A stretch of DNA of 64,000 bases. It comes from Collinsella sp. AF02-46-1 (GTDB lineage Bacteria; Actinomycetota; Coriobacteriia; Coriobacteriales; Coriobacteriaceae). Made by a program: the position numbers and the translations under genes. Positions within the stretch are counted from its first letter, which is position 1. Every line of letters begins with the position of its first letter. Location: the NCBI RefSeq assembly GCF_003465825.1, contig NZ_QSBV01000009.1:32788-96787 (forward strand), in the 5' to 3' direction. Shown here one piece after another: positions 1 to 9,580 of this stretch. The notes under the pieces are model-generated. The model did not search any database. It was given only the letters and a program-made list of their open reading frames with translations, and was not told where the DNA came from.

Positions 1-955
<955 letters not shown>

Positions 956-2038
956 TTATTTCTCCTCAATAAGTTTGTCGACCTCGGCCATAAGCGCGTC
1001 GACAATTTGATCCTCAGCTACTTTACCAATGATCTGGCCATGCGAAAAGAGCAGGCCCTGACCACGTCCGCAGGCAACACCCAGGTCGGCGTCAGATGCC
1101 TCTCCGGGGCCGTTGACCGCACATCCCATCACGGCGATCGAAAGCGGCGCGGAATAGTTCTTAAGCCGCTCGGTGACCTCCTCGGCGATGGGAATCAGGT
1201 TAACCTGGCAGCGGGCGCACGTGGGGCACGAGACAATCTCGGGACCACGGCGACGCAGGCCCAGCGACTGTAGAATTCCCCAGGCGACCGGCGGCTCCTC
1301 AACCGGATCGGCCGTGAGCGACACACGCATGGTGTCACCGATGCCTTCGGAAAGCAAGATACCCAAGCCTACAGAGCTCTTGATGGTGCCCTGAAGCTTG
1401 GTCCCCGCCTCCGTCACGCCCAGGTGGAGCGGAACATGCGGTATCTCGCGCGACAGGGCGCGATAGGTATCAAGTGTCGTCTGTACGCTATGGGCCTTGG
1501 CGGATAGCACGATGTTGGTAAACCCACGGTCCTCAAAGTGCCGCACAAAGCGTTCGCTCGACATCACGAGCTTTTCGGGCTGCGTGAGGTCGTCGCGCTC
1601 GGCAATATCTTGCTCAAGCGAGCCCGCGTTCACGCCAATGCGAATCGCGCAGCCCGCGGCACCCGCGGCATCGATGACGGCATCGACCTTAGCCCAATCG
1701 CCGATATTGCCGGGGTTGATGCGCAGCTTAGAGGCACCAGCCTCGACAGCGCCAATGGCAAGCTTATGGTTAAAATGGATATCGGCGACGATTGGCACCG
1801 GAGACTCGGCACAAATCGTGCGAAAGCCCTCGAGCGCAGCCTCGGTAGGCACGCTCACGCGCACGATATCGCAGCCAGCCTGCGCCAACGCGCACACTTG
1901 CGCAAGCGTTGCCTGGGCATCAGCAGTATCGGTGCAGGTCATAGACTGAACCACGACCGGAGCGCCACCACCGATCTGCACGCCGCCCACATGCACGGGG
2001 CGCGTCAACTCGCGAGGCAAAGGATGGGATAAAGACAA
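956..2038 (-). CDS. ispG: 4-hydroxy-3-methylbut-2-enyl diphosphate synthase (MEP pathway)
   Basis: IspG (GcpE) is the iron-sulfur enzyme that reductively opens methylerythritol cyclodiphosphate to HMBPP, the penultimate isoprenoid precursor step. The N-terminal TIM-barrel part carries GGxxPVVVQSMTCTDT and the C-terminal part carries CPTC and MGCAVNGPGEA, which supply the 4Fe-4S cysteines. I chose the TTG at 2038 because AGGGGAG lies at a good distance upstream. The frame stays open further up to 2125, but that would overlap rseP and add residues unlike the family. With this start the protein has 360 residues, normal for actinobacterial IspG. The start lies 14 bases past the rseP stop, and dxr of the same pathway is two genes upstream, so MEP genes cluster here. 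Confidence 0.95.
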   Translation of the reverse strand: MSLSHPLPRELTRPVHVGGVQIGGGAPVVVQSMTCTDTADAQATLAQVCALAQAGCDIVRVSVPTEAALEGFRTICAESPVPIVADIHFNHKLAIGAVEAGASKLRINPGNIGDWAKVDAVIDAAGAAGCAIRIGVNAGSLEQDIAERDDLTQPEKLVMSSERFVRHFEDRGFTNIVLSAKAHSVQTTLDTYRALSREIPHVPLHLGVTEAGTKLQGTIKSSVGLGILLSEGIGDTMRVSLTADPVEEPPVAWGILQSLGLRRRGPEIVSCPTCARCQVNLIPIAEEVTERLKNYSAPLSIAVMGCAVNGPGEASDADLGVACGRGQGLLFSHGQIIGKVAEDQIVDALMAEVDKLIEEK

Positions 2039-2051
2039 TCCAAACACTCCC

Positions 2052-3413
2052 CTACAGAATAAATCGAAGGATGTCGGAACGAAGCATATAGACAAACAGC
2101 AATGCGAAGAGCGCGACGCCCACATAGCTCACGATCGTCTGGACCTTGAGCGGCAGCTCGCGGCCAGCAATCTTTTGAATGATCTCAATAAGCAGCTTGC
2201 CGCCATCGAGTGGTGGGATGGGCAGCAGGTTCATAAAGCCAAGCGAGAACGAAATGAGCGCGGCAAACGACAAGAACGTGACGGGACCGGCAGCAGCTGC
2301 CTGCGAGGACATGACGCTAATACCCACGATCGAAGAGGACTGATCGAGGATCTCCATCGTATGCTGCGGCTGGAGCAGGCGCATCACGCCCTCCGCTGTC
2401 TGCGCAACATACGAGAAGGAGAGGCGCGCCGAGGTGATGGGGTCCAAACGGACCACCTGCGTAGAGGCATAAACGCCCAGACGTTCGTCCTCTTTGAGTG
2501 CGACCGAGGTCGAACACTGCTTGCCATCGCGCTCATACTCAATAGCAATATCGTCCTTACCGGCAGCCTTGCCGATGGCATCGTAGACATCCATCCAAGT
2601 GGAACATGAGACACCGTCAACCGAAAGGATCGCGTCACCGCCCTCGATACCCGCCTTGGCGGCAATAGACCCCTCGTCAACCTGACCGATCACGTTGGTA
2701 TCCATCGGCACGGTGACACCCGCAATGGAATAGATACTCATAAGGAGCAAAAAGCCTGTCAAGATATTGACAATAATGCCCGCGAGCAGCATAAAGACGC
2801 GCTTGAGAAAGCCCTGGCCAAGATAGGTGTGCGAACGCTCTTGTGCAAGGAACTCGGCCTCGCCGCACGGCAGCTCCCACACATCGCCCTCGGCAGTTGA
2901 ATGTTCGCGATCGAAACGGCGGCCGTCAAAGGTGGTGTAACCCGCCGCGTCTCGCGGCAGCGTCTGATACTTGGTGGGATAGTAGCTCGGCGAGGGCTTC
3001 TCCCCTTCCTCATACCAGGGTGCGATGGAGCCCCAGCCCAGCAACAGGGCACAAGCCTCGAGCACATCCTCCTCGGAAAGCTCGAGCTCGACAGCAAGGT
3101 CGGCCACGGTCACGCGACCATGACGATAGATAGCCGCGAGCACGCGATCGGCGCACGAGACATCGGTCGGATCCATACCGCAGATGGCAGCGTAGCCACC
3201 CAGCAGCAGCGGGGTCACGCCAAACTTGGTTCCAATGCGACGCGACGTGTAATGGATGTCAAAGCGGCACGGCAGACCCAAAAAGAACTCGGTCACACGG
3301 ACGCCGCAGGCACGCGCCGCCAAAAAATGGCCGCCCTCGTGCAAAAACACGAGGACGGAAAGCATCAGCAGGCCCCAAAAGACCGATGAGAGAACGCTCA
3401 GAACAGTATCCAT
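2052..3413 (-). CDS. rseP: RseP-type site-2 intramembrane zinc metalloprotease with an unusual insert
   Basis: Site-2 proteases cut membrane-embedded substrates such as anti-sigma factors or signal-peptide remnants. The sequence shows a first membrane helix with the zinc-binding HEGGH motif (about residues 25-29), a PDZ domain in the middle (GQVDEGSIAAKAGIEGGD) and a C-terminal helix with NLLPIPPLDGG, the third zinc ligand region. Between residues about 82 and 190 there is an extra segment not seen in ordinary RseP. It begins DRVLAAIYRHGRVTVADLAVEL and resembles a small winged-helix fold, followed by a low-similarity linker. The ATG at 3413 is preferred over the TTG at 3428, which sits directly against the AAGGA ribosome site. 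It lies between dxr and ispG, a common position. Confidence 0.92.
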   Translation of the reverse strand: MDTVLSVLSSVFWGLLMLSVLVFLHEGGHFLAARACGVRVTEFFLGLPCRFDIHYTSRRIGTKFGVTPLLLGGYAAICGMDPTDVSCADRVLAAIYRHGRVTVADLAVELELSEEDVLEACALLLGWGSIAPWYEEGEKPSPSYYPTKYQTLPRDAAGYTTFDGRRFDREHSTAEGDVWELPCGEAEFLAQERSHTYLGQGFLKRVFMLLAGIIVNILTGFLLLMSIYSIAGVTVPMDTNVIGQVDEGSIAAKAGIEGGDAILSVDGVSCSTWMDVYDAIGKAAGKDDIAIEYERDGKQCSTSVALKEDERLGVYASTQVVRLDPITSARLSFSYVAQTAEGVMRLLQPQHTMEILDQSSSIVGISVMSSQAAAAGPVTFLSFAALISFSLGFMNLLPIPPLDGGKLLIEIIQKIAGRELPLKVQTIVSYVGVALFALLFVYMLRSDILRFIL

Positions 3414-3438
3414 AAAACGAAAAAGCAATCCTTATGGG

Positions 3439-4626
3439 TTAGGAACGGGTTGCGGCGAGCACCTGCGCAGCCTTTTCACGCGCCCACGCATCGATGTCGC
3501 AAAGCTGCTCAAACGAATCGACCACCTGCATATCGTGGGCGTCCATGCAGGATTCCACAATGCGATCGATATCGGTAAAGCTGCAGCCATCGTGCAGGAA
3601 GGCATCGACGGCTACCTCGTTGGCGGCATTGAGCACGCACGGCATGGTGCCACCCGTCTTGCCGGCACGCTCGGCCAGTGCCAGACAGCGGAAGGTATCC
3701 ATGTCGGCAGCATCAAACGTGAGCTGCCCCAGCTCGCGGAAATCGATACGAGGCGCCGGAGTATCCCAACGCTCGGGATACGAGAACGCGAACTGGATGG
3801 GAATACGCATGTCGGATGCACCGAGATGCGCCATCACGGAGCCGTCGGCGAACTCGACCATAGAGTGAATCTTGGACTGACGCTGCACGACCACGTTAAT
3901 GAAATCGAGGTCGCAGTTAAACAGATGCATGGCCTCAATGCGCTCCAGGCCCTTGTTCATGAGGGTGGCGGAGTCAATGGTGATCTTGGCACCCATGGCC
4001 CACGTGGGATGCGCGAGGGCATCGGCACGCGTCACGCGATCGAGCTCGTCGCGCGTGCGGCCAAAGAACGGACCGCCCGAGCAGGTGAGCCAAATGCAGT
4101 GGGCCTCGCGCGGGTTCTCCCCCAGATAGCACTGGTAGATGGCGGAATGCTCAGAGTCGACCGGAATAAGCTGGCCCGGTTGTGCCAACGGCATAAGCAA
4201 GTCGCCACCGACGACGAGGGACTCCTTGTTGGCAAGGGCAAGGCGCTTATTCGAGGTCAAGGCCGCATGGCTCGCCTCGAGACCGGCTGCGCCCACAATA
4301 GCGACAAGCACGCAGTCGACATCGTCGCGACGCGCGAGCTCGCAAACCGCCTGCGCGCCAACGCCGAGCTGTGTGCCCTCGGGCAACTCCTGCAGCACGG
4401 CGTCATCGCCATGAGCGACATCGGCAACGGCAACCGCCGGAACCGAGAACTCGCGGGCGGCGGCAACGAGCTCCGAGGTGCTGGAATTAACGGACAGCGC
4501 CGTCACCTGCAGGCGATCGGCATGCTGGCGGCACACATCGAGCGCCTGGGTGCCGATAGAGCCCGTACAACCCAGGATGGCAACGCGAAGGTGTCCATCG
4601 GGGCCATACGTCGTCTGGAAGGACAT
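3439..4626 (-). CDS. dxr: 1-deoxy-D-xylulose 5-phosphate reductoisomerase
   Basis: Dxr (IspC) converts DXP to 2-C-methylerythritol 4-phosphate with NADPH, the committed MEP-pathway step. The N-terminus has the Rossmann motif LGCTGSIGTQALDV. The central region has LANKESLVVGG and the metal/substrate loop PVDSEHSAIYQCL-like segment (VDSEHSAIYQC), and the C-terminal part contains LNAANEVAVDAFL. The length of 395 residues is usual. The ATG at 4626 overlaps the cdsA stop as TAATG, a strong sign of translational coupling; a longer frame upstream exists but would lie inside cdsA. The product feeds UppS and other prenyl synthases. Confidence 0.96.
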   Translation of the reverse strand: MSFQTTYGPDGHLRVAILGCTGSIGTQALDVCRQHADRLQVTALSVNSSTSELVAAAREFSVPAVAVADVAHGDDAVLQELPEGTQLGVGAQAVCELARRDDVDCVLVAIVGAAGLEASHAALTSNKRLALANKESLVVGGDLLMPLAQPGQLIPVDSEHSAIYQCYLGENPREAHCIWLTCSGGPFFGRTRDELDRVTRADALAHPTWAMGAKITIDSATLMNKGLERIEAMHLFNCDLDFINVVVQRQSKIHSMVEFADGSVMAHLGASDMRIPIQFAFSYPERWDTPAPRIDFRELGQLTFDAADMDTFRCLALAERAGKTGGTMPCVLNAANEVAVDAFLHDGCSFTDIDRIVESCMDAHDMQVVDSFEQLCDIDAWAREKAAQVLAATRS

Positions 4627-5540
4627 TACAGCACGCCTCCAATCATCAGCAACAGCTGTGCGGTGATGCAACCGAAGATAAGCGAATCGCTACGATCGAG
4701 CATTCCGCCGTGGCCCGGGATAAGGTTGCCGGAATCCTTGACGCCCACACCGCGCTTGATGCGCGACTCGATAAGGTCGCCGATAACGCCCAGAATGGAC
4801 ACGACCACGCCGCACAGCAGCGCATAGGGCAGGCTGAGCTTGTAGAAGTGCGTCGCCCACAGGATGAGCCAAATCAAAACCGAGCCCAAGATGCCGCCGG
4901 CAAACCCCTCCCAGCTCTTTTTGGGGGAGATCTTGGGAACCATCTTGTGCTTGCCGATACGGCTGCCCACGATGTAGGCAAACGAATCGGAGACCCAAAG
5001 GGACGCGCAAACGCCCACTGAAAGCAGGGCGCCGGCAAAACCGGGCACGGCATCGCGCAGCAGCACGATAGCCGACAGCATAAAGCCAGTGTAGATGGGA
5101 CCCATGAGCGTCACGGCCACATCAGAGATGCGGGTACGCGGCGACCAGACATACCAAATGCCCACAGCGAGCATCAAGGCAAAAAGCAGGGCATTCAGCA
5201 ACATCGAATCGCCCAACGCCGACAGCGGAAAGAGTACGGCGGCAGCGATACCCATGCGCTCGTTAGCCATCTTGCCATCGAGCCTTGTCATACGGAAAAA
5301 CTCATAGCAGCACAGACCGCTCATGACAGAAACAAAGATGGCCGTGGGCACGATACCCAAAACCAGGCACAGGATAAAGACAACGGCGTAGACGATACCG
5401 GCGGCGGCACGGGTAATAAAGCCCGCCAGCCACGAACCGGTGCCGCTCTTCGCTGCAGGCGCTCCCGCAGTGGCAGCCTTGCGCGCAGGCGCCGCGGAAA
5501 CTGGCGTCTTGGGAGCAGATGCCTTGGGACGATCGGACAC
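4626..5540 (-). CDS. cdsA: Phosphatidate cytidylyltransferase
   Basis: CdsA makes CDP-diacylglycerol from phosphatidic acid and CTP in the membrane, the branch point for phospholipid synthesis. The protein has 304 residues: an Ala/Lys/Pro-rich cytoplasmic N-terminus of about 40 residues, several hydrophobic helices, and the C-terminal family signature. That signature includes KISPKKSWEGFAGG and GDLIESRIKRGVGVKDSG, followed by LIPGHGGMLDRSDS. It begins with GTG at 5540, preceded by GAGGAGG, two bases after the uppS stop, and its stop overlaps the dxr start. The N-terminal low-complexity extension is longer than in many relatives and is probably disordered. Confidence 0.95.
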   Translation of the reverse strand: MSDRPKASAPKTPVSAAPARKAATAGAPAAKSGTGSWLAGFITRAAAGIVYAVVFILCLVLGIVPTAIFVSVMSGLCCYEFFRMTRLDGKMANERMGIAAAVLFPLSALGDSMLLNALLFALMLAVGIWYVWSPRTRISDVAVTLMGPIYTGFMLSAIVLLRDAVPGFAGALLSVGVCASLWVSDSFAYIVGSRIGKHKMVPKISPKKSWEGFAGGILGSVLIWLILWATHFYKLSLPYALLCGVVVSILGVIGDLIESRIKRGVGVKDSGNLIPGHGGMLDRSDSLIFGCITAQLLLMIGGVL

Positions 5541-5542
5541 GA

Positions 5543-6337
5543 TTAAGCCTCCTCGGTCTTGCTCAGTCCACCAAACCTACGGTCACGGCCCTGATAGGCC
5601 AAAATGGCGTCGACAAGGCCCCAACGATCAAAGTCGGGCCAATAGGTATCGGTGACGTAGAATTCGGAATAAGCCACCTGCCACAGCAGATAGTTCGAAA
5701 GGCGCAGCTCACCAGAGGTGCGAATCACAAGTTCGGGATCGGGAAGACCGGCGGTATAGAGGTGGGAAGCCACCATGTCGTCATCAATTGCGGCAGGATC
5801 GATCTTACCGACGGCAGCGTCGAGTGCAATCTGACGGACAGCGCGGGTAATCTCGGCACGCGCGCCGTAGTTGACGGCAAGCGCCAGCGTCATACCGGTG
5901 TGATCGGCGCACTCGGCAAGGCCGCGCTCAAAAACGTCGCGGGTCTTCTTGGGCAGCGCGGAAATGTCACCCAAAAAGACAACGCGCACGTTTTCGCGCT
6001 TAAGCAGCGGCAGCTCATCGATAAACGTCTTGGCAAACAGATGCATCAAGACGTTGACCTCATGCTGCGGGCGGTTCCAGTTTTCGGTAGAAAACGCATA
6101 GGCAGAAAGCACGTCGACGCCTAGACGCACGCACGCGGTAATGATCTCGCGAAGGGAGACGATACCCGCCTTGTGGCCCTCAGTGCGTGCAAGACCGCGC
6201 GACGTGGCCCAACGACCGTTGCCGTCCATGATGCACGAGATATGGTGCGGAATGTTATTGAGGTCAAGGTCGGAAAAACCGACGCCCGCAGGGGCGTCGG
6301 CAAAGTACTCGACCAGTTTATGCTCGTCGTATTGCAC
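5543..6337 (-). CDS. uppS: Isoprenyl transferase (undecaprenyl diphosphate synthase)
   Basis: This cis-prenyltransferase builds the C55 (or similar) polyprenyl diphosphate that carries cell-wall precursors. The diagnostic motif HISCIMDGNGRWA lies near residue 32-44, with the catalytic Asp in MDGNGRWA. The middle has STENWNRP and the C-terminus has DPELVIRTSGELRLSNYLLWQ and YSEFYVTDTYWPDF, all typical. It has 264 residues. The start is GTG at 6337, just past the frr stop, with GGAG upstream. In the frr-uppS-cdsA-dxr-rseP order seen in many bacteria, this gene links translation to envelope lipid supply. Confidence 0.96.
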   Translation of the reverse strand: MQYDEHKLVEYFADAPAGVGFSDLDLNNIPHHISCIMDGNGRWATSRGLARTEGHKAGIVSLREIITACVRLGVDVLSAYAFSTENWNRPQHEVNVLMHLFAKTFIDELPLLKRENVRVVFLGDISALPKKTRDVFERGLAECADHTGMTLALAVNYGARAEITRAVRQIALDAAVGKIDPAAIDDDMVASHLYTAGLPDPELVIRTSGELRLSNYLLWQVAYSEFYVTDTYWPDFDRWGLVDAILAYQGRDRRFGGLSKTEEA

Positions 6338-6338
6338 C

Positions 6339-6875
6339 TTAGATCTCCATGACCTCGGCTTCTTTTTCCTTCAGAAGCTCCTCGACCTTGGCGACATACT
6401 CATCGGTGTGCTTCTGGACCTTGGCCTGCTCGCGACGGACATCGTCCTCGGTGAGCTCCTCATCGCGCTCGAGCTTGTTGTTGAAGTCGCGACGGATGTT
6501 ACGGATAGACACCTTGGCCTGCTCGGCGTACTCGCGGCACTCCTTGACGAGCTCGCGACGGCGCTCCTCGGTGGGAGCCGGGAACGGCAGACGAACGACG
6601 GTGCCATCGGAGTTGGGGGTAATACCCAGATCGGAAGCGCCGATGGCCTTGACGATAGCGTTGATGAGTGCCTTGTCCCACGGCTCGATGAGCAGCATGT
6701 GGGCCTCGGGGGTCTTTACGGCGGCAACCTGCGTGACCGGCGTGGGAACACCGTAATAATCGACGGTGATGTCGGACAGAATGTTGGCGTTGGCGCGGCC
6801 GGTACGAACCTTGGAGAAGTTATGCTTGAGGGACTCGAGCGACTTGTCCATGTGGGCGGTGATGTTCTCTGCCAT
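6339..6875 (-). CDS. frr: Ribosome recycling factor
   Basis: RRF works with EF-G to split post-termination ribosomes. The 178-residue product has the usual length and motifs: KVRTGRANANIL near residue 21 and YYGVPTPVTQVA near residue 40, followed by the long three-helix bundle ending in EELLKEKEAEVMEI. The ATG at 6875 follows the pyrH stop by two bases, with AGGAGG inside the last pyrH codons. It is part of the pyrH-frr-uppS-cdsA transcription unit. Confidence 0.97.
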   Translation of the reverse strand: MAENITAHMDKSLESLKHNFSKVRTGRANANILSDITVDYYGVPTPVTQVAAVKTPEAHMLLIEPWDKALINAIVKAIGASDLGITPNSDGTVVRLPFPAPTEERRRELVKECREYAEQAKVSIRNIRRDFNNKLERDEELTEDDVRREQAKVQKHTDEYVAKVEELLKEKEAEVMEI

Positions 6876-6877
6876 GC

Positions 6878-7600
6878 TTAATCCTCCTGATAGACGAGCG
6901 TGCCGACGGGCTCACCCGAAAGCGCGCGCTTGACGGTGTCCTCGCCATCGATGTTGAGGACCAAAATAGGCATGCGGTTATCCTGGCACAGTGCCGTAGC
7001 AGTGGAATCCATAACCTGCAGACCGCGGACGAGCACCTCATGATAGGTAATCTTGTCAAAGCGGACGGCATCGGCGCACTTGACGGGATCCTTATCGTAG
7101 ATACCGTCAACCTTGGTGGCCTTAATCAGAATCTCGGCACCGATCTCGCAGGCACGAAGGGCCGCGGCGGTGTCAGTCGTAAAGTACGGATTACCCGAAC
7201 CGGCGGCAAAAATGACGACGCTGCCCTTGGAAAGGTGATTGATGGCGCGACGGCGAATATAGGGCTCGCAGATCTCGTTCATCTGGATAGCACTCATCAC
7301 GCGGCAGGGGACATCGTTGTGCTCAAAGGCATCCTGCAGGGCGAGCGCATTCATAACGGTCGCGAGCATACCCATGTAGTCGGCCTGAGCGCGCTCCATG
7401 CCACCGGCAGCGCCGGCCATGCCGCGGAAAATGTTGCCGCCGCCGACAACAACGCCGACCTCATGACCAACGGCGAGCAGCTCCTTGACCTGCTTGGCAA
7501 GATGGTCGGTAATCTTGGGGTCGATGCCATACTGGCCATCGCCCATAAGCGCTTCGCCGGAAAGCTTCAGAAGCACGCGTTTATATCGGATGTCGGACAA
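6878..7600 (-). CDS. pyrH: UMP kinase
   Basis: PyrH phosphorylates UMP to UDP and is the bacterial, amino-acid-kinase-fold type. The 240-residue sequence begins [15 protein letters not shown], has [13 protein letters not shown] for phosphate binding and [31 protein letters not shown] in the second half. The start is TTG at 7600 with a strong AAGGAGG six bases upstream. Upstream lie the tsf terminator, a second small hairpin (7641-7656) and a TATCAT -10-like hexamer near 7627-7632, so a separate promoter for pyrH-frr-uppS is possible, although I see no good -35. Confidence 0.97.
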   Translation of the reverse strand: MSDIRYKRVLLKLSGEALMGDGQYGIDPKITDHLAKQVKELLAVGHEVGVVVGGGNIFRGMAGAAGGMERAQADYMGMLATVMNALALQDAFEHNDVPCRVMSAIQMNEICEPYIRRRAINHLSKGSVVIFAAGSGNPYFTTDTAAALRACEIGAEILIKATKVDGIYDKDPVKCADAVRFDKITYHEVLVRGLQVMDSTATALCQDNRMPILVLNIDGEDTVKRALSGEPVGTLVYQED

Positions 7601-7659
7601 AGCGATCCTCCTTTAATTAGACTCTCAATATGATAGCAAAGGCTCTGAAAAGAGCCATG

Positions 7660-7693
7660 AAAAAGCAGGCTGCGAGTAAAACCCACAGCCTGC
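7660..7693 (-). terminator. Rho-independent terminator after tsf
   Basis: Read on the minus strand, the arms GCAGGCTG and CAGCCTGC (7685-7692 and 7665-7672 on the plus strand) form an 8-bp perfect stem with a 12-base loop, followed by five T residues. It sits about 25 bases after the tsf stop codon. A second small stem, GGCTCT/AGAGCC, follows at 7641-7656. Confidence 0.9.
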
Positions 7694-7717
7694 TCATTAC
7701 CAGCTACAAGAGCTTAT

Positions 7718-8587
7718 TTACTCGCCACGGACCAGACGGTCGAACGCAACGACGGTAATGGTGTCGCCCAGCTCCTTGGAGACCTGCTCGGCGTACTTCT
7801 TGATGGTGAGGGAGCTGTCCTTGATGAACTCCTGCTCGGTGAGCACGGACTGCTTGTAGAACTTCTCCAGACGGCCAACAGCCATCTTCTCCTGGATAGC
7901 CTCGGGCTTGCCGGACTCGGCAGCCTGAGCCATATAGATCTCCTTCTCGTGCTCGACGGTCTCGGCCGGAACCTGATCGCGGGTAGCGCAAATCGGGGCA
8001 ACGGCGGCAACCTGAAGGGCAACGTCGTGAGCGAAGGTCTTGAAGGAGTCGGCCTGAGCGGTCTCGGCCTTCTCGAAAGCGAACTCGACGAGGACGCCGA
8101 TCTTACCACCCATGTGGATGTAAGAAGCGAGAGCGCCGTTCTCGGCCTTGCGGGCAGCGAAACGAGCGATCTTCATGTTCTCGCCCATGATGTGAATCAT
8201 CTCGGTGAGCTCGGAGGAAACGGTCTCCTCGCCCATCGGCTTCTCGAGCAGAGCGTCGACGTCAGCCGGCTCGGTGGTGGCGACAACCTCAGCGACCTTG
8301 GAAGCAAAGCCGGTGAACTTGGCGTTGGAGCCGACGAAGTCGGTCTCGCAGGAGAGCTCGAGCAGAGCGCCGGACTTGCCGTCCTCGGAGACGAACGCGG
8401 CGACAGCGCCCTCGTTGGTCTCACGGCCAGCCTTCTTGGCAGCCTTGGCGAGGCCGTTCTTGCGCAGAACGTCGACAGCGGCGTCCATGTCGCCGTCAGC
8501 CTCGACGAGAGCCTTCTTGCACTCCATCATCGGGGAGTCGGTCATCTCGCGGAGCTGCTTGACCATAGCGGCGGTAATCTGGGCCAT
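7718..8587 (-). CDS. tsf: Elongation factor Ts
   Basis: EF-Ts is the nucleotide exchange factor for EF-Tu. The 289-residue product starts MAQITAAMVKQLREMTDSPMM, with the TDxxMM(E/D)CKKAL motif that contacts EF-Tu. It continues with VLRKNGLAKAAKKAGRETNEG and the dimerisation core. The ATG at 8587 has AAAGGAA seven bases upstream; an upstream in-frame ATG at 8602 lacks this spacing. It is cotranscribed with rpsB, as in most bacteria, and ends in a clear terminator. Confidence 0.97.
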   Translation of the reverse strand: MAQITAAMVKQLREMTDSPMMECKKALVEADGDMDAAVDVLRKNGLAKAAKKAGRETNEGAVAAFVSEDGKSGALLELSCETDFVGSNAKFTGFASKVAEVVATTEPADVDALLEKPMGEETVSSELTEMIHIMGENMKIARFAARKAENGALASYIHMGGKIGVLVEFAFEKAETAQADSFKTFAHDVALQVAAVAPICATRDQVPAETVEHEKEIYMAQAAESGKPEAIQEKMAVGRLEKFYKQSVLTEQEFIKDSSLTIKKYAEQVSKELGDTITVVAFDRLVRGE

Positions 8588-8632
8588 TGTGGTTCCTTTC
8601 AAAGAGATGAAAAAGAATTAACTAAGACTGAT

Positions 8633-9361
8633 TTACTCGGCCTTGGGCTCAGCGGCCATCTCGGCCTCGGAGACCTGCTCCTTGCCGGAGCCAGCGAGGC
8701 AGGCGTCGGCCATGAGCTCGCACATAAGGGTGACAGCGGAGATAGCGTCATCGTTGCAGGGGATGCCGTACTCGACCTCGTCGGGATCGGAGTTGGTGTC
8801 GATCAGAGCGACGACGGGGATGTTCAGGCGCTGGGCCTCCTTGATGGCGTTCTCCTCGCGCTTGGTGTCGATGACGAAGAGAGCCTGGGGCAGACCCTTC
8901 ATGTCGCGGGCGCCACCGAGGTTGGTCTGGAGCTTGGTGAGCTCCTTGCCGAGCACAGCCTGCTCCTTCTTGGGCAGAACAGCCATGCGGCCGTCCTCGA
9001 CCATGGCCTCGAGCTCCTCCATGCGGTTGATGCGGGAGCGGATGGTGACGAAGTTGGTCAGCATGCCGCCGAGCCAACGCTGGTTGATGTAAGGCATATT
9101 AGCGCGCTCAGCGGCGTTCTTGACGGCCTCCTGAGCCTGCTTCTTGGTGCCGACGAACAGCACATTGCCGCCCTTGGCGACGTTCTTGACGAAGGTGTAA
9201 GCCTGGTCGGCGTCAAGGATGGTCTGCTTGAGGTCGAGGATGTAGATGCCGTTGCGCTCACCGAAGATGAACGGCTTCATCTTGGGGTTCCAGCGACGGG
9301 TCTGGTGACCGAAGTGGCAGCCGGCCTCGAGCAGGGTGCGGATATTAATCTTGGTAGCCAT
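8633..9361 (-). CDS. rpsB: 30S ribosomal protein S2
   Basis: S2 is a small-subunit surface protein. The 242-residue sequence contains the signature stretches [19 protein letters not shown] near the start, [10 protein letters not shown] and [15 protein letters not shown] in the middle, and [26 protein letters not shown]. The C-terminus ends in an acidic, alanine-rich tail (MAAEPKAE). The ATG at 9361 has AGGAGG upstream. A 135-base structured leader and a good promoter lie between it and the recombinase gene. Confidence 0.97.
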   Translation of the reverse strand: MATKINIRTLLEAGCHFGHQTRRWNPKMKPFIFGERNGIYILDLKQTILDADQAYTFVKNVAKGGNVLFVGTKKQAQEAVKNAAERANMPYINQRWLGGMLTNFVTIRSRINRMEELEAMVEDGRMAVLPKKEQAVLGKELTKLQTNLGGARDMKGLPQALFVIDTKREENAIKEAQRLNIPVVALIDTNSDPDEVEYGIPCNDDAISAVTLMCELMADACLAGSGKEQVSEAEMAAEPKAE

Positions 9362-9496
9362 GTTAAACCTCCTGTGGTTTGCCTCCGCGCGGGGTCATCC
9401 TCCAAAACCAACCCGGACATGTGCTACCAAAGCCCGGGCACCACGGTATGAAGTAGCCGCGCGTGCGTGATAAAAACCTGTTGCCGTGAAGCAACC
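9362..9496 (-). promoter_or_regulatory. Candidate structured rpsB (S2) leader
   Basis: If transcription starts about seven bases after the -10 box, the rpsB mRNA has a leader of about 135 bases. Read on the minus strand it opens with a stem GTTGC/GCAAC (plus 9480-9495) followed by a T-rich run. It then has a CCGGG-bounded hairpin, and a GGTTT/AAACC pair encloses the last 35 bases before the ribosome site. Ribosomal protein S2 operons are often autoregulated through such leaders, but I cannot match this to a known leader family from sequence alone. Confidence 0.4.
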
Positions 9497-9502
9497 CGAT
9501 GA

Positions 9503-9531
9503 ATGATAGCAGGAATGCATCTTCCTGCCAA
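9503..9531 (-). promoter_or_regulatory. Sigma-70-type promoter for rpsB-tsf
   Basis: Read on the minus strand: TTGGCA (plus 9526-9531), 17-base spacer, TATCAT (plus 9503-9508). Both boxes match the consensus well and the spacing is ideal. It lies just after the terminator of the upstream recombinase gene. Confidence 0.8.
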
Positions 9532-9540
9532 CCCGCAATC

Positions 9541-9562
9541 AAAACCACACACCTGAGTGCGG
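9541..9562 (-). terminator. Short terminator after the xer recombinase
   Basis: On the minus strand, CCGCAC and GTGTGG pair (one G-T) around a six-base loop and are followed by TTTT. The stem is only six base pairs, so termination may be incomplete. Confidence 0.55.
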
Positions 9563-9580
9563 CGCGGGACGTCCCAGCCA

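Noticed and set aside
7949-9451. 500-codon plus-strand frame opposite rpsB and tsf
   Set aside because: Antisense shadow; the translation is repetitive Gly/Leu/Asp and does not resemble any family.
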